Source of the DNA: Rachycentron canadum
Lineage: Eukaryota; Chordata; Actinopteri; Carangiformes; Rachycentridae
NCBI GenBank assembly: GCA_038496675.1
Contig: CM076652.1
Coordinates: 2,720,159-2,784,158 of the forward strand
Direction: 5' to 3'
DNA length: 64,000 nucleotides
Shown here: positions 47,493 to 60,225 of the stretch, piece after piece
Layout: each line of letters starts with the position of its first letter
How positions within the stretch are numbered: position 1 is the stretch's first letter
The notes under the pieces: model-generated
Databases searched by the model: none
Told to the model about the DNA's origin: nothing
The model's input: the letters and a program-made list of their open reading frames with translations, nothing else
Program-made: the position numbers and the translations under genes

Positions 47493-49899
47493 CTAAGAAT
47501 TATAAAGAAATTATTTATTTATCACCTTTTATGCACAAAATGTAGCTGAGAAAACAACTAAATGAGCAGTTAAACACTTGTAGTTGACTTTGAGTTAAGA
47601 TTTTTCTTGTAAAATATTAGAACGTGTTTAAGGAAAGAAAACACACAATATGTGAAAGTGTCAAAAATCTTTATCCAAATTCAGAAATAAACTTTAAATT
47701 CAGTTTTTTCATATATGCCGTTTTCCACCATAATGATCAGGTACACCCAGGTTTTTAAACTAAAGCAGACTGACCCTTTTTCAACAAACAGACCTGTGAG
47801 GAGCAGCGTCATTAAACGGGAATGAGGAGGTTGTCGTCCTTAGATCAGGAAATCCTTGTGTCTCCTACAGGGTCATTTAACCTGGGTCTCAACGCCGGTT
47901 GTAACGTTTTCTATTGCTGACTAAAGCCAGATGTTCGAGGGTCTTCACGTTCATCCACTGACTCACCACTGTCAGTTTATTTTAAACTACATTCGGCCAA
48001 ATGTTGGTATATTTGCTGAGAACTTACAGCAGCTGAATGAACGACTTCAGTAATTGTTCAGTGCTCCTCAGTTCAGCAGCAACACACTTCGTTCCCTTAA
48101 AATTTATTCCCCTAAAAATATCAATTATTGTTTGTTGCCCTGATTTGATTGCTCACACTTTCTGAAGTGTCCCCTCAGGACAACCTGGTAAACTTTCATT
48201 GCATTGTCTCATCCACATCGTTTTGATGATGAAGCCACGTTTCACTCCAGGACAAACAGATAAAGCTGTTGATCTGAAGGACAGAGCTCTGCAGTTGTAT
48301 TTCCATCGGTCTTCATTAAAACCAACAGATGGTCGTCTCGGCTCGGTTCATTTACTGGAATCAGTCGGGGGACTCTGGTGTTTGTGGCTGATAACACTGT
48401 CTGCTGTCGGTTTTCACCCTGCGGTCGACTGGTGGAGGAGTCACAGTGGTGATTGTTGGCCCCCGGTTTCCTATTTCCTGATGTGTTTGGATCAGGTTTT
48501 CACTTCCTCTTTGCTGTTTTTTGATCACTTGACGAAATGCAACACTTTGCACACTTGACTTCAAGTTTCATGAGTGTTTGCATTGCAAATGATTTACATC
48601 ATCAGGGATTAGATCAGTTTTCAACTACCCCCTTAATTTATTTTCCTCATTTGCTCAACGTCTTTATTAGACAGACTTTTGTTTCTAATTCCCTCTGTTT
48701 GATATGTATAATTGCCTCGTTTTTTAATGGCTCCCATTTGCCTTGTTAAAATAATAAAAGTCTGACACTTCCCCTAACCGTTTCAAATTAAAAGCCCTCT
48801 TGCGTTTCAGTGGACAGAACAAGGCTTTTATTGCTGCACTGACTTGCTGCAGTACACGTATTGTCTCATTTACAGTTGCTGGCATAAATTGAATTTTTTT
48901 ATGACCAACCCACCGATGGTCGGTCCGACAGTTTTCACATTAACAGACCTGGTCTCTTTCCCCAGTTCAGGTGAGGAAGAGGAAGATTGTGGCCACTGAG
49001 CTGCTGATTTTTTTTTGGCATTTTCATTTTTAAAAACTGTTAAACCTTAGAATTTTTCATCAGTGTATGAACAGTTAATAAAAGCTTTATAACAGACTAT
49101 AATGCTGTTGTAAGAGTGTTTGTTAATGTATTTGTTAACAGCTGTATTTCCTCCTCTGGACACACATAAGTGAGGGAGGGGCATGAACGGGTTTCAATAA
49201 AATTAAATATTTTATTTGAGGAGAATTAACAGTTGTTGACACATACTGGATTAATAAACACTTTTATTGTGCTGTAAACTATTTATTAAATGTTACTATA
49301 CTGCTAATACTAACTAGAGGTGCCCGAGGTGAGGCATTAGCATCGATGCATCTGAGGTAAATAAAACTATAAAAACATGAAAATGAACTAGATTTACAAA
49401 AGTGGACACAGCTGGAAAAATAAGCTTTAAAGCCCTTTACGCAGTGACACACAGGAAACTCTTGTGGCGATGTCTCAATCAGCTGTGTTCAGTAGTGGAC
49501 GAACTGCCGGAGCTCCTCGGTGTGAGCAGCTGGATGATCATCAACTCCCGATAATCTCTGTCTTTAAATGTGATAAACGCCAGACCACGGAAACACCAGG
49601 GCGCTTTCTCCTCGTCTCAGTTTGACAGATGACCCTGAACGCATCATTAGGCTCCACGCCGTATTTATGAGCCAGTGTGAGGCTATTGATCCTCTCTGTT
49701 ATTGTCACTGTCTGCAGCTCGTTGTTGTGGCTCGAACAATGAGCCGTTCAAAGACCTGAACCACTGACTGGACCCTGACTGAACAGACGCCAACTTCAAT
49801 TAAAGCTACAATATGTAAGTTTTGTGGAGAGGTGGTGGGAGGGGCTTTACAGTCTCATGCTAGTGCTACCGTCATAATAGCTTTAAAAACGAGCCAAAC

Positions 49900-50297
49900 T
49901 CATTGACTGTATATAACAGTGGACCTTGACTCTGGCTCTGTAAAGTGAAGCAAATGACCTGCTTTTATCAAACGATCACTGGTTGTAAAACAAAGTCAGA
50001 TTGTATTGAAGTCTATGGGAAAATGTCCCCACTTCTCCCTTGATTTATTAGCTCAGTAAACGTTTTCCTAATGAGTTTATGGTCTCAGTCCATTTTTTAA
50101 ATGATGGTCCCATTTATGCATCAGGGGGCGTGGCTACCATGTGACTGACAGACTGTACCACACAGCTTCACCTTCTCCTCCAAATGTGGTTTCTTCCCAT
50201 TTCAAAAAAACCAAAATGGCTGACGACCAAATGACAAACTGGACGCTTCCAAACAGAAACTCACAAACCGATGGGCGACGTCACGGTGGGTCAAACC
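49900..50297 (+). repeat. Family A copy in grm8 intron, both ends present
   Basis: It runs from ATTGACTGTATATAACAGTG to ACGTCACGGTGGGTC. Small internal deletions remove the CTAGTTTCAAG part and the CAATCAGGATAGAGG part. Confidence 0.9.
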
Positions 50298-50929
50298 TTT
50301 TCCAGCTTTCTTTACTTTGTTATCACAGCCTTTTTTTTTTTTTTTTTTTAACGGGAGTCATATAATTTCATGATGTGATGTCATACATGTAATCGACTAT
50401 TAAATTGTCCATGTTTATAATTTTTCATCATGTCAGAGTGAACTTGTCTTCTAATCCTCCATCGTGGAGCATTAAGGATCTAAAGACGACGTGATATTTG
50501 GAAGCGTATACACTTTCGAGGGTTTAATAGGATTAAAGTCTGGCTTCAGCAGTGAGTCGGTCTCTATAGACTCACATGTTAAAATGTCCAACTTTACAGC
50601 AGAAATAAACGTGTTTACAGCCTGATACAGACAGTTTTAGTCTCTGTAGCTAATTTCCTCACTCATGACGACTGTACAGAGGGTGAATTTTTATAAAACT
50701 CACCTGTTTAAACTTTATTTATTAAGTTCTGTATAGTTGAGCGTTTCCCAAAAACCAGAAAGTCTTGGCTCCACTTCATTGTCTATTTTTGGATCGGCTG
50801 GGAGTTAGGGGGCGGAGTCGGGCACTACCAAGATGATGATGGTGGATCATGAACTCTGAGCTTCACAGGTAAATTTCAGGCTTCACAGGTGTGAAGCTGC
50901 CGTAAATATAGACCCGGAGAGCGAAGCTA

Positions 50930-51560
50930 GAGCAGCAGAGAAAAGAGCCGAGTGGGACGCTCCACTGGGCATCAGCTCACCAGCTGGAAGCAGCGGATTG
51001 TCTTCAACAGCTGCATCATGGGTAAAAGGCAGAGAGCGCCTGTGTGCTTGTGACGGAGAGCACCGAGGTGTCGTTTGTGTTCTCTGTTGTCGCCACCACT
51101 GATGCCGATGAAACTCGTTTTGGGGTGAAAACCAACCATCTGCTGCACGAGGAAGAAACATCATCGACCCAGAGAGAGAGAGAGAGGGGGCGCAGTCTGA
51201 CTCGAGCTCGCTCAACCACGCACACGCACCATGCAGAGCTCAACCAGGCGGCTCAAACCTCTGTTTCCTCTCCCCGCCCCGCAGCATCTGTCACAACACA
51301 CCTGTGCACTCGCTCCCAACACAACAACGCCATCTACCACCGCCACGGCTCAGAGACTACCCACGTTGCCACGGCAACAGCCCCACATTAAAGTCACGGC
51401 CTGGGTTAATGGCCCTCTGACTGAGAGTCAAACTGACAGTGGGGAATCCTCGACGCGGGCGGCGCCGCCACCAAGACCAAGAGGAAGGAAGGAAATGTGG
51501 AGACAGATGGCGAGTCCCCCCTCCAACTTCCCCCCTCCCTTCCCTTAAGAGCCCAAAACA
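50930..51560. other. GC-rich, CpG-containing intronic block
   Basis: GGGCGGCGCCGCC-type sequence at 51455-51470, a GA run and long overlapping open frames on both strands. On the minus strand ATGATGCAGCTG with 13 codons meets CTG|GTGAGC at about 50981, a possible alternative first exon. No protein family recognised. Confidence 0.3.
51171..51190. repeat. (GA)n tract in GC-rich intron block
   Basis: AGAGAGAGAGAGAGAGGG lies within a CpG-containing stretch at 50930-51560. Confidence 0.9.
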
Positions 51561-51949
51561 ACGACGGCGGTGATTCCAGCAACACATCAAGGAATCATTA
51601 TGAAAATGTATGACAGACAGTGAAGCACAAAGTCATTTGTGGGCCTGAGAGAAACAATGAGCTCTGAAGTGATTTATGTGGCCTCTCTGACACAAGCTGT
51701 TATTACAAAGTCAACGCCTCGTGACACAAGCGGAGGAGAAAGGTGAGGACGGCCGCTCGGTCTTAGAGCGTCCACACATGGACACAGGGCTGCTGACAGT
51801 AACTGCCCCATATTTCCTCTTTACTCTGCCGCCATTGGACACATATCAATTAAAGCTTTTCCTCCATTTTTTTTTGACTTGACAATTATGAAAACCACAG
51901 TTACTGTAATGACCACGAGCACCTTTAGAGCCCCATTAGGGTTTTTCCA

Positions 51950-52240
51950 TTTTTTCACCCCTTTATGTTTTTCCTTATAAAAATGTTAAAAATGTCCCCA
52001 AGTCTCCACAGATTCAGACTCAGCTCAACCTCAGCTCATTATATCTGTGACTCAGTAAAGACTCTGTTCACTGTAATAGGGAATAGTAGCTCAGAGAACA
52101 TGAAAAAAACAAAAAGACAATGGATTTTTCCTTATTTTCTAGATAAAAACACTGTAAACCAGAATAACCAAAGAAAACTTCAACACAGAAAGTTACACAC
52201 ATGTGTTTGTGTTGTTCTAGAGCTGATTTGAAGTTTCTGT
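51950..52240 (+). repeat. Family B fragment joined to a family A copy
   Basis: It is inverted relative to 37970-38230, with the same GTCCCCAAGTCTCC end and GTAAACCAGAATAACC interior. At about 52240 it passes without a gap into a minus-orientation family A copy. Confidence 0.85.
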
Positions 52241-52615
52241 TGCTGCTGTTTTGAAGCCTCCAGTTGGTAATTTGTCCATTAGCCATCTGAACTTTATCCT
52301 GATTGTATGGTACAGTCTGTCAATCACACAGTAGCCACGCCCCCTAATTCATCCCCTGCTTCATGGTCTATTTTCCTCTAAATTTTTAAATATCATTTAA
52401 AAAAATAAACATCATGTTGTATTGAAGACTTGAAACTAGAGACTGAGACCGTAAACTCATTAGGAAAACGTTTACTGAGCTAATAAATCAAGGGAGAAGT
52501 AGGGACATTTTCCCATAGACTTCAATACAATCTGACCTCTTTAACAACCAGTGGAGTCGCCCCCTGATGGTCATGAGATAAAATGCAGGTTTAAGGCTCT
52601 TCACCATTGGATGGA
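52241..52615 (-). repeat. Family A copy in grm8 intron
   Basis: It runs from GCTGCTGTTTTGAAGCCTCC to CTTTAACAACCAGTGGAGTC and AAGGCTCTTCACCATTGG. The A-rich TTTAAAAAAATAAAC spacer is expanded. Confidence 0.9.
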
Positions 52616-54280
52616 CAATGGACTTTTGGGAAACAATAAGTGGCTTCGAAAACCCACTTCTGACTAATACAGAACCAGCTCTAGTTCAAAAAGATTGTCC
52701 CAAACAAAAAGAGCGCACACGGAGAGGAGAGGTGGATTATGGGTTATTTTTTTTGGATTCCTTTGGGGATATGTATCTAAAAAGTCATTAAAAAAAGTCT
52801 CAGTTTTCACTCATCCAACTTTAAAGCTTCTTAACTGGGAAGTTAAAGGCAGAAGGGAAGGTTCAGGAGGTTAATGGAGGCCGAGTCCTGCGACCGTACA
52901 GCTCTCTGTGTCTGTGACCTGGACGCCACCTCGCTGTCTGATCAAAGCCGAGCTGGTCGAAAGCTCACGGCTGTGTGAGTGAGAGCAGCTGAGGCCTGAG
53001 AGAAACTGGAGCAGCAAATGTTTCATCTGAACGTCAGCAGCAGGAGAGAGGAGGGACCAGGTGGATGAAGGTTCAATAAACACAGGAATATTCTGGATAA
53101 TGAGCTCATTTTCCATCAGTTTGGAACCGACGCTGTCAGAGACGCTGATTTAAACTGATTACAGCACTGATGTTTTTTGGAGAATCACAAATTATCGAGT
53201 GCTGCAGCCCACAGGTTCTCCATCTGCTGAACTCATTCGCAGCTGTGATCAAGTTTCATGACTCAACAGTAGCTGTGAGTTTCTTCAATTTGTCCCTTTC
53301 TCGTCCACAAAAGTACAAACTTTACCTCAAGCAGAAATCACTTTCAGCATTTTTGTATTTGGTGTTGGCACGAACTGTACTTCAGTACAGGCAGCTCCAA
53401 TTATCAGGCAAAGAATCTGCCAAAAACGCATTTCTTCTTCTTCTTTAGGAAAAAGAAATGACGTCCTGTGGAAGAAACTGAGCAACGTATTCCCCGTGCA
53501 GCTCTGCACTCAAATGTGTTGCAATCAAATTTGGAAAAAACTCTCGGTGCAGATGCCTTTTTCTGTTTTGTTTTTCCTCTCAATGATCATATGATCCCTC
53601 AGTAACTTCCCACTCACAAACATGGCTTAATGCACTTGAAATTACACCCACTGTGTTTCCACAAAGTTACGAAAAACTCCCTGCAGGCGCAACTTTTATT
53701 ACATCAGGCATCTCCTTCCTTAATTGATGATATTTTTAGACTCAACTCTGGTCTGGGTTGAGTTTCGGAACGAGGAAGTTTTGGGACTTTGGTGACTTTG
53801 CGGCGCTCTAAAACAAAATATCAGGTCAGACTCAATTAATTAAAGTCATTACAGGCCTGATAGATATTCGGTGTGTGCATCTCCACCAAACATTAAACCT
53901 GCACAGGAAGTCGTTCCGATAAAGACGCTGACCCGCGTCAGCCGACTCCATTTAACGCTTGGGACACACTGCATGTACACGTGACTTGTGCATCACAGCT
54001 GCTGCCGCTAATCTGCTGCAGCCTGCACTGTCTGTTTCTACATAGAGTTTACTGGAAACCTGAGTGTCCAATTTCTCTTCATTATAAATTAATTCAATTC
54101 CAATTTATTTTGGAGAGAAAATGTCTCTGAAATGACACGGTCTCTATTTTTTAATATATGATGATAAACAGAATTAAAAAAATGATTCAGTAACTCTGAA
54201 CTGGTGGAAGTCGAAGCCCCGGCTCTGACTGTGAAATTCACTCGTGACTATAACATTGATTGGTTTGTGTTCTTTTAGGT

Positions 54281-54496
54281 GGGCGGCGCGGTGGTACAGT
54301 GGTTAGCGCTGTCACCTCACAGCAAGAGCCAAAAAGCTGCCTGTTCTTCCTGTGCCTGTCTGAGCGTGAATGTGGGCCCTGTGTCAGACTGGTGACGCGT
54401 CCAGGTTAAAACCCCGCCCTCGCCGAGGTCAGCTGGGATGGGCTCCACCCCCCTCACGACCCTGCAGGGCTAAGCGGTAAAGATAATGCATAGATG
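54281..54496 (+). mobile_element. tRNA-derived SINE with intact head, internally deleted
   Basis: It begins GGGCGGCGCGGTGGTACAGT and GGTTAGCGCTGTCACCTCAC, the tRNA-like A-box region. The B-box (GGTTCGAATCC type) and much of the middle are deleted. It then has CAGCTGGGATGGGCTCCACC, GACCCTGCAGGGCTAAGCGG and a degenerate ATAGATGGA tail. It is a dead copy within the grm8 intron. Confidence 0.85.
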
Positions 54497-56550
54497 GACT
54501 TTGCAGGTGCACAGCATCAACGCCCCTTCGCTTGCTTTGTCTGGAAAAATACTCACCAACAAAAATTACACATTTATACAGAAGGATCTGCACAAAAGCA
54601 CAAGATCAATCAAGACTACGTGACTGATTTCTCTGTGAAAGCTATTTCCTCCTGACTTTGATCCACTCTGAGTTCTGTGGCTGAGGATTTCCTCGCGCTG
54701 ATCCCTGGGACAGCAAAAGCAAATATGGATTTTACATCAGAGAGACACTGAGGTCACCAGGTCACTGAGCACCTCAGGAGCCGGGTTAGTTAAAGTGTTT
54801 CTGGGTGTTGAATTTAAATAAACGATCAAAACCTGATCTAACTCATTCCTTAACGTTTGAGGTGTTATTTCCTGTCAGACTTCAGACCGGAGACGCTTCG
54901 GTTTTCAGCGACTTTAGGAGTCGCGTGATCTCTCTGCTGTGAACCTGTGATGTGATGTCTTCGTGCGGCCTGGACAAACCTTTCCATCACACACAGCATA
55001 AAGAGAAACGCTGCTGAAACGACGCCGACGGATGGCGGGCACTAACGCTGTGGTTGGTATTGACTTTCTCTCAACAAGTCTCAGGCTCACGAGGAAGATG
55101 AGCAGCGGAGCAAAGCTGATTGCTGCTCACACATAGTATTTTTTTTTTATTTTATAAGAGAAGAAGAATAAACTGAAAGTGCGAAAAGGCAACAACAGCA
55201 GGTTTTTATGTTGTTCATCAACTGAGAACAAACACAAACATCTCAGTGTCGAGGTCGATTCTTGGTTACGGATTAAATCTGTGAAATTATAGTTTAAAGA
55301 ATGTACAAATAAAAAATAAACTAGATTTGTGACATTAAATAAACAAATCTGGATATAAATGAGTATATCAACACTCTCATACCCAGACAACCAGCTTCTC
55401 TTCTTATCTGCAGCAACACAAATTACACACAAACTAATTATTGTTCCTGTTCTTGATTTTAGTTTATTATAAGAATTTATTCTTTGTTTCTGTACAATAC
55501 GATTATTAATATGAATATTTCACCCTTTTGTGTTTTGGACAAAAGCATGTGCAGGATGTATTATAGTGATTTTGACTATAAGTACATTTCTTTCTTTTAT
55601 TATTCCCATGAATATCTTTTTCACTTTCCTGGCATCAGTGGATACAATACATCATCATTTAAACCCATTTGACTCATTTTTGCCCTGTAATTATATTATT
55701 CTATAATTATACATATGAATGTAATCATTTCCAAATTAATACAATGATTGTAATAATATATTAAACATTAAACACTGTCTAATCTGACCAGATTTAAATC
55801 CATGTCAGTGAGCAGGATTTAAGCACAGACAATGTAAAATAAGGTGAAATGGAATAAAAAGGGAATCTACATATGAAATATTGCAAAAATGTAACATTTC
55901 TTGTAAATCTAGTAAATCTCAATGACTCAACGGTCAGAGACGGAGAGTGGAAGGAAAGTGACGAGGGGATAAAGGAGATGTTGGGTTCAGAGATGAAATG
56001 TTGAGTCAGCGCTTCGACCCACTGTGAACTCTGGGAGAGTTTGTCTTAAAGGAACAGGAAGCAGAGGGAAACTGTTAGCGCAGAATCATGGAGAGAGCAA
56101 AAATACCTCCAAAGCTGCTGTTGTCTTAAAAAAAATGTGCTTCTCCATCTGGAGATGTAAAATCCCTGTGTCCGCGGGGAGCTGATGCTCTTCTTGTGTG
56201 TGATTTTAGACTCCTAGATAAATCCTGGTACTGTGAAGTGGTTGTAGACACTGATAATAACACTAATAATGTCACCGTTAGCATATTAATATGATAAAGT
56301 AGCTCATCAGTGGAGGTCAGAGGAGTTGGGCTCCCAGGAGAAGCTGCAGCCGAGGCTGCATGGTAATCGTCTCTGGGATCCTCCGGCTGAATATCAAAGG
56401 CCGGTTTATTATGTATGGAGGCAGGGTGACTCTCCCCATCTACCTGCCTGTGAATGTGAACAGCTCCTCGGGCAGCCGGTGCTGCGTTCAGGGCCTGATG
56501 TGCTTATTACTCATTCTTTGGCTTCTCTCTTCCTGTTGGCCTCAGCTGTA
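54497..56550. other. Unassigned grm8 intron sequence
   Basis: 54900-55100 is GC-balanced, 55130-55900 very AT-rich. 56340-56540 is a balanced unique block just before the 11-bp minisatellite. Confidence 0.45.
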
Positions 56551-56680
56551 GCCGGCACACAGCCGACACACAGCCGGCACACAGCCGACACACAGCCGAC
56601 ACACAGCCGGCACACAGCCGACACACAGCCGACACACAGCCGGCACACAGCCGACACACAGCCGGCACACAGCCGGCACA
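56551..56680. repeat. 11-bp minisatellite in grm8 intron
   Basis: Unit CACACAGCCGR in about 11.8 copies, with R alternating between A and G, followed by a poly-T run. One frame encodes repeated cysteine/valine or threonine/histidine words; these frames are artefacts of the repeat. Confidence 0.97.
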
Positions 56681-57204
56681 TCTTTTTTTTTTTTTTTCCA
56701 TATTTATCATTAATTTTGCTGCTGTGTTGTTGACGTTTGTCCATTTTAAATCCCCCAAAGATTGATTTGACTGTGGAGATCACTTCAGACCAGACAGTGT
56801 TTCCTCACACACTGAATTCTTAACTCAATAGACATTCAGTTTAATCAATAATGTGGTGAAAGTCCGAGTGTATGATCGTCACAATGAGCAGGACAACCGC
56901 TCGGCGGTCGACTCCCCCGGCTGCAGCCACACAGGTACAACCCCTGAATACTTCAAGTACAAATGAAGATGTGCGGAGATTGATTCTCTCTCTGCTTCAG
57001 AGCCGTGTTTAACAAGGCGTTTAATGAGGACCTTTGGCTCATCGCTCCCATCTGTGACTATGACTGACAGGGAGGAGGAGCGAGGATCTCCAGCAGCACT
57101 GGTCGGGGGCTTTGACATTATCAGCCTCCTCGCCAGCACCTCAACTAACACAACCAAAGGCTCAGTGGGAAGCATGGCATCAGTAGAAATCAGATCAGCA
57201 CCAT

Positions 57205-57320
57205 TAGATCAGAGTTGTTCCAATTCTGATACTAATATCAGAAAATCCTCCAAACACAGGACCAGGTATCGACGAGTGTGTCCATGCATCAGTCCAATAC
57301 TGTATCATTTGTAATTGCTG
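57205..57320 (+). mobile_element. hAT-like non-coding end sequence upstream of the BED relic
   Basis: AGATCAGAGTTGTTCCAATT, GATACTAATATCAGAAAATC and AGGTATCGACGAGTGTGTC resemble the GATACC/GGTATC-rich end sequences of vertebrate hAT elements (from memory). The position just upstream of the BED-like frame supports one inserted element at about 57.2-57.7 kb. Confidence 0.45.
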
Positions 57321-57479
57321 ACATTTTGCTAGCAACCAACATGCTAATGTTATGCTATTAACTGGAAATCCGTACTAGTTTGAGGCTCTAAATCCGTAAC
57401 CTGCACAGGAAGTTGCACAGTAACTACGGTTAATGAAGAGGAATTGATTTCTGGTAAATAGTGTAACGATGTCAGCAAT

Positions 57480-57695
57480 TTGGTAATAGTTTATTTTGGA
57501 AAGTGCCACGAGCAAAAATGCAGCATCTACAGTGTTCAAGGCTGTAGGTCAGAGGAAGGCACGAGCGTTAGCAGTGTCAACACCATGAATCTTATAAATC
57601 ATCTGGAGAGACTTCACACCACAGAGCAGGATGAGTTCAGAGGAAGAAACAGGACGAACTTCAGCTGCAAAAACCATTTTACAACAACAGGATAA
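57480..57695 (+). pseudogene. hAT transposase N-terminal relic with degenerate BED zinc finger
   Basis: A 71-codon open stretch contains VYFGKCHEQKCSI, then SSVNTMNLINHLERLHT. This is the layout of a BED finger (aromatic-F-G-K..C, then S/T-N-L-x-x-H-L-x-x-x-H) at the start of hAT transposases. The second cysteine of the CxxC pair is displaced (KCSIYSVQGC), the frame ends soon after, and no DDE or dimerisation domain follows, so it is dead. It lies antisense to grm8 in the intron. Confidence 0.55.
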
Positions 57696-57984
57696 ATTCC
57701 ACAAACGCACTCTTCCACAGGGGTTATTTCGCCCTAGATTTATTTAGTTTTTAAGTTTCTGTTTTTTCTGTTATTGCACTTAATTAAAAATGTAAAGGTC
57801 TTTCTTTATTAAATCGTGACTGCAGTTTAAGTTTTCTTGGAGTTGTCTTTTATTCCCAGATTGACTTTCTATGACTGAGTCAAACTAGATAATAAAAGAC
57901 TGTGTTTCTGTTTTACAAAGGGTTTAACCTGAGCCACACAATAATAGCAATCGCTTCACATCCAGACACGGTGTTATGATTATG

Positions 57985-58035
57985 AGTTTGTAATTTGGCC
58001 GTCAGCCATCTTGGGTTTTTTGAAACCAGTTCTGC
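57985..58035 (-). repeat. Family A remnant
   Basis: GAGTTTGTAATTTGGCCGTC and AGCCATCTTGGGTTTTTTG match the block near the distal end of complete copies. Confidence 0.65.
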
Positions 58036-58789
58036 CAACCCTCTGGAGTGGAGTAAACAGGGCACAGACCATCAATTACCTTTTAAGTACCGATAACAGA
58101 ACGAGCTAAATCAGTGAATAACACAGGAGGGAGACCCCGTGTCTGAAATCGCTATGATGTTGATGTGATCAGAAGGAGGTTCTGAACACTACATCAACGT
58201 CTGCACCCAGGTCACATGTTATTATTATATCATTATGATCAAAAATGACATTTTCTAACAGTGTGTTTAAAGATTTCAAACAGATGAGCGGAGGAGCAGC
58301 AACCTGAGTCCTGTTTTTACCTGTCTTTATTTTCACCGTCAGCTGCTGTGAGCCAAAGAAAGGTTGATGATGAAACTCCAGGAAATGATTTTTATGCCAT
58401 CATTTTGGATATATAGTAGCATGGAGTTAGAGTTAAACTTTTCTGTTGATAGAGATGAAAAAATAAGAATTCACATGAATGTGGAGGAGTCAAGCAAAGA
58501 GACGAGAGTCCTGGATGCTGAGAGGAAACTAAAACTGTTTCTGAATAAATCAACAGAGAAGCTAAAAAGTTTGGGAGAGTCTGAATAATAAGTTATTCCC
58601 AGGTGAGGCATTGGCAGATGTCAGCACAGCAGTGTGGACAAAACAACACAAACCATCAGAACCCATTTCCACCTGGTATCAACATGTGATCAATGTCTCG
58701 TTGTCGTTTTCTCGTGTGTCTTGGGTCTGGATTTTATTTGTGGTCGTTAAAATGGTAAGAACTGGTTGAGACGGTAACATACATACGTC

Positions 58790-59146
58790 GGCAACTCCAC
58801 TGGTTGTTAAAGAAGTCAGATTGTATTGAAGTCTATGGGAAAATGTCCCTACTTCTCCTTGATTGATTAGCTCAGTAAACGTTTTCCTAATGAGTTTATG
58901 GTCTCAGTCTCTAGTTTCAAGTCTTCAATACAACATGATGTCCATTTTTTAAATGATGGTCCATTTCGAGGAAAATAGACCATAAAGCAGGGGATGGATT
59001 AGGGGGCGTGGCTACTGTGTGATGACAGACTGTACCACCCAATCAGGATAGAGGACAGAGCAGGTCAGATCCACCCCTTTACTCCTCCTCAGCTTCAGAA
59101 CAGCAGCTCATAAACTGATGGGCGACGTCACGGCGAGTTGACACCT
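58790..59146 (+). repeat. Family A copy in grm8 intron
   Basis: It begins inside the proximal part (GGCAACTCCACTGG) and runs through the core, the AGGGGGCGTGGCTACTG block and CTCCTCCTCAGCT, to GGGCGACGTCACGGCGAG and TTGACACC. Confidence 0.9.
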
Positions 59147-60225
59147 GGTTCCAACCACTTTCAGTACTTACACTTCACTCGACACTTCAACTGGCAAGTT
59201 TGGGTTTTTTTACACTTTTAGCTCCTCTCAGTGCTGAACCTTTCTTTTTCGACTGATACATTTCACCTTCACTCAAAGTTTAAACTTTCACAACTTCACT
59301 GAGTAGCTGCGCCTGAAAACTTCTATTACCACAATTTTAATGGCCATTTCAGTTTCTATTAATAAATTGCCTCTTCAGCTTCTTTCAGTGCTTCGGCTTC
59401 TGATGAAAATTGTTTGCTGATACTTTTGACTTAAGTTGCTTCTATATCGTTTGGGTGATTTCACTGAATAAATCAACTCATGTATGAATAAATGAAAATA
59501 AGTGTATTTAAATTTTGAAAGTTAATCTTCTCTTCTCTCTTCTAGGTTTTTATTGATTCACCTGGTCTGATTTTATGGAAAGTCACATTTTCACACAACA
59601 ATGTTTGGTGAATAATGAGGCCTGAGGTGTTTGTTGAATTCCTGTGTTCCCACAGTTAACAGTCTTGATGCCCTGGGGCTTTAAAACAGGCCGTCTGTTT
59701 GCACTTGTTCTCTGTATAATGAGATGGGAAATGATCTTTTTTGTAAATTGTATTCTGTTTCTGAAGGAGAATTAATATCGGGCTGTGCTCTACTCCTCCG
59801 ATCACTAGGAGGAGCTATGTGACGGAGGGATCCAGAGATACTTTAAGAGCCTGGAGTTAAAGGGGCACAGCTGCTGTTCATTGGGGAAGTAAAGGACTGT
59901 TCGTGGATAACTCGTTTATTTTACTATTGTAGAAATTTAAATTGGAGAAAATATGATAGCACCTTTCAGACCCGATGAATAAACGTCTGATGAATCGTTT
60001 GGCAAATTGCTCTGAGAACAAATCTGGCTTACAAACCTTCCATTGAACAAATGGGTAGTGGCTACGTGAAGGACATAATCACTGCAGTTTCTTTTGGCTG
60101 CAGTTCTTGAGTAAGAACCCAAGAGTTCCTGCAGAAAGGGTTTCTGTTTTCAGACTTGTGTTCTCTGAACCTCAGAAAGGTGAAACCACTGGCTACACCA
60201 TCGTCTGTTTGGGGGTTAGGGTTCG

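Noticed and set aside
54281..54496. Possible functional tRNA gene (TGGTACAGTGGTTAGCGC)
   Set aside because: It is the head of a SINE; the B box and cloverleaf are missing.
56326..56783. Several long frames with THSRH or cysteine-rich repeats
   Set aside because: They are translations of the 11-bp minisatellite, whose unit is not a multiple of three, so all frames stay open.
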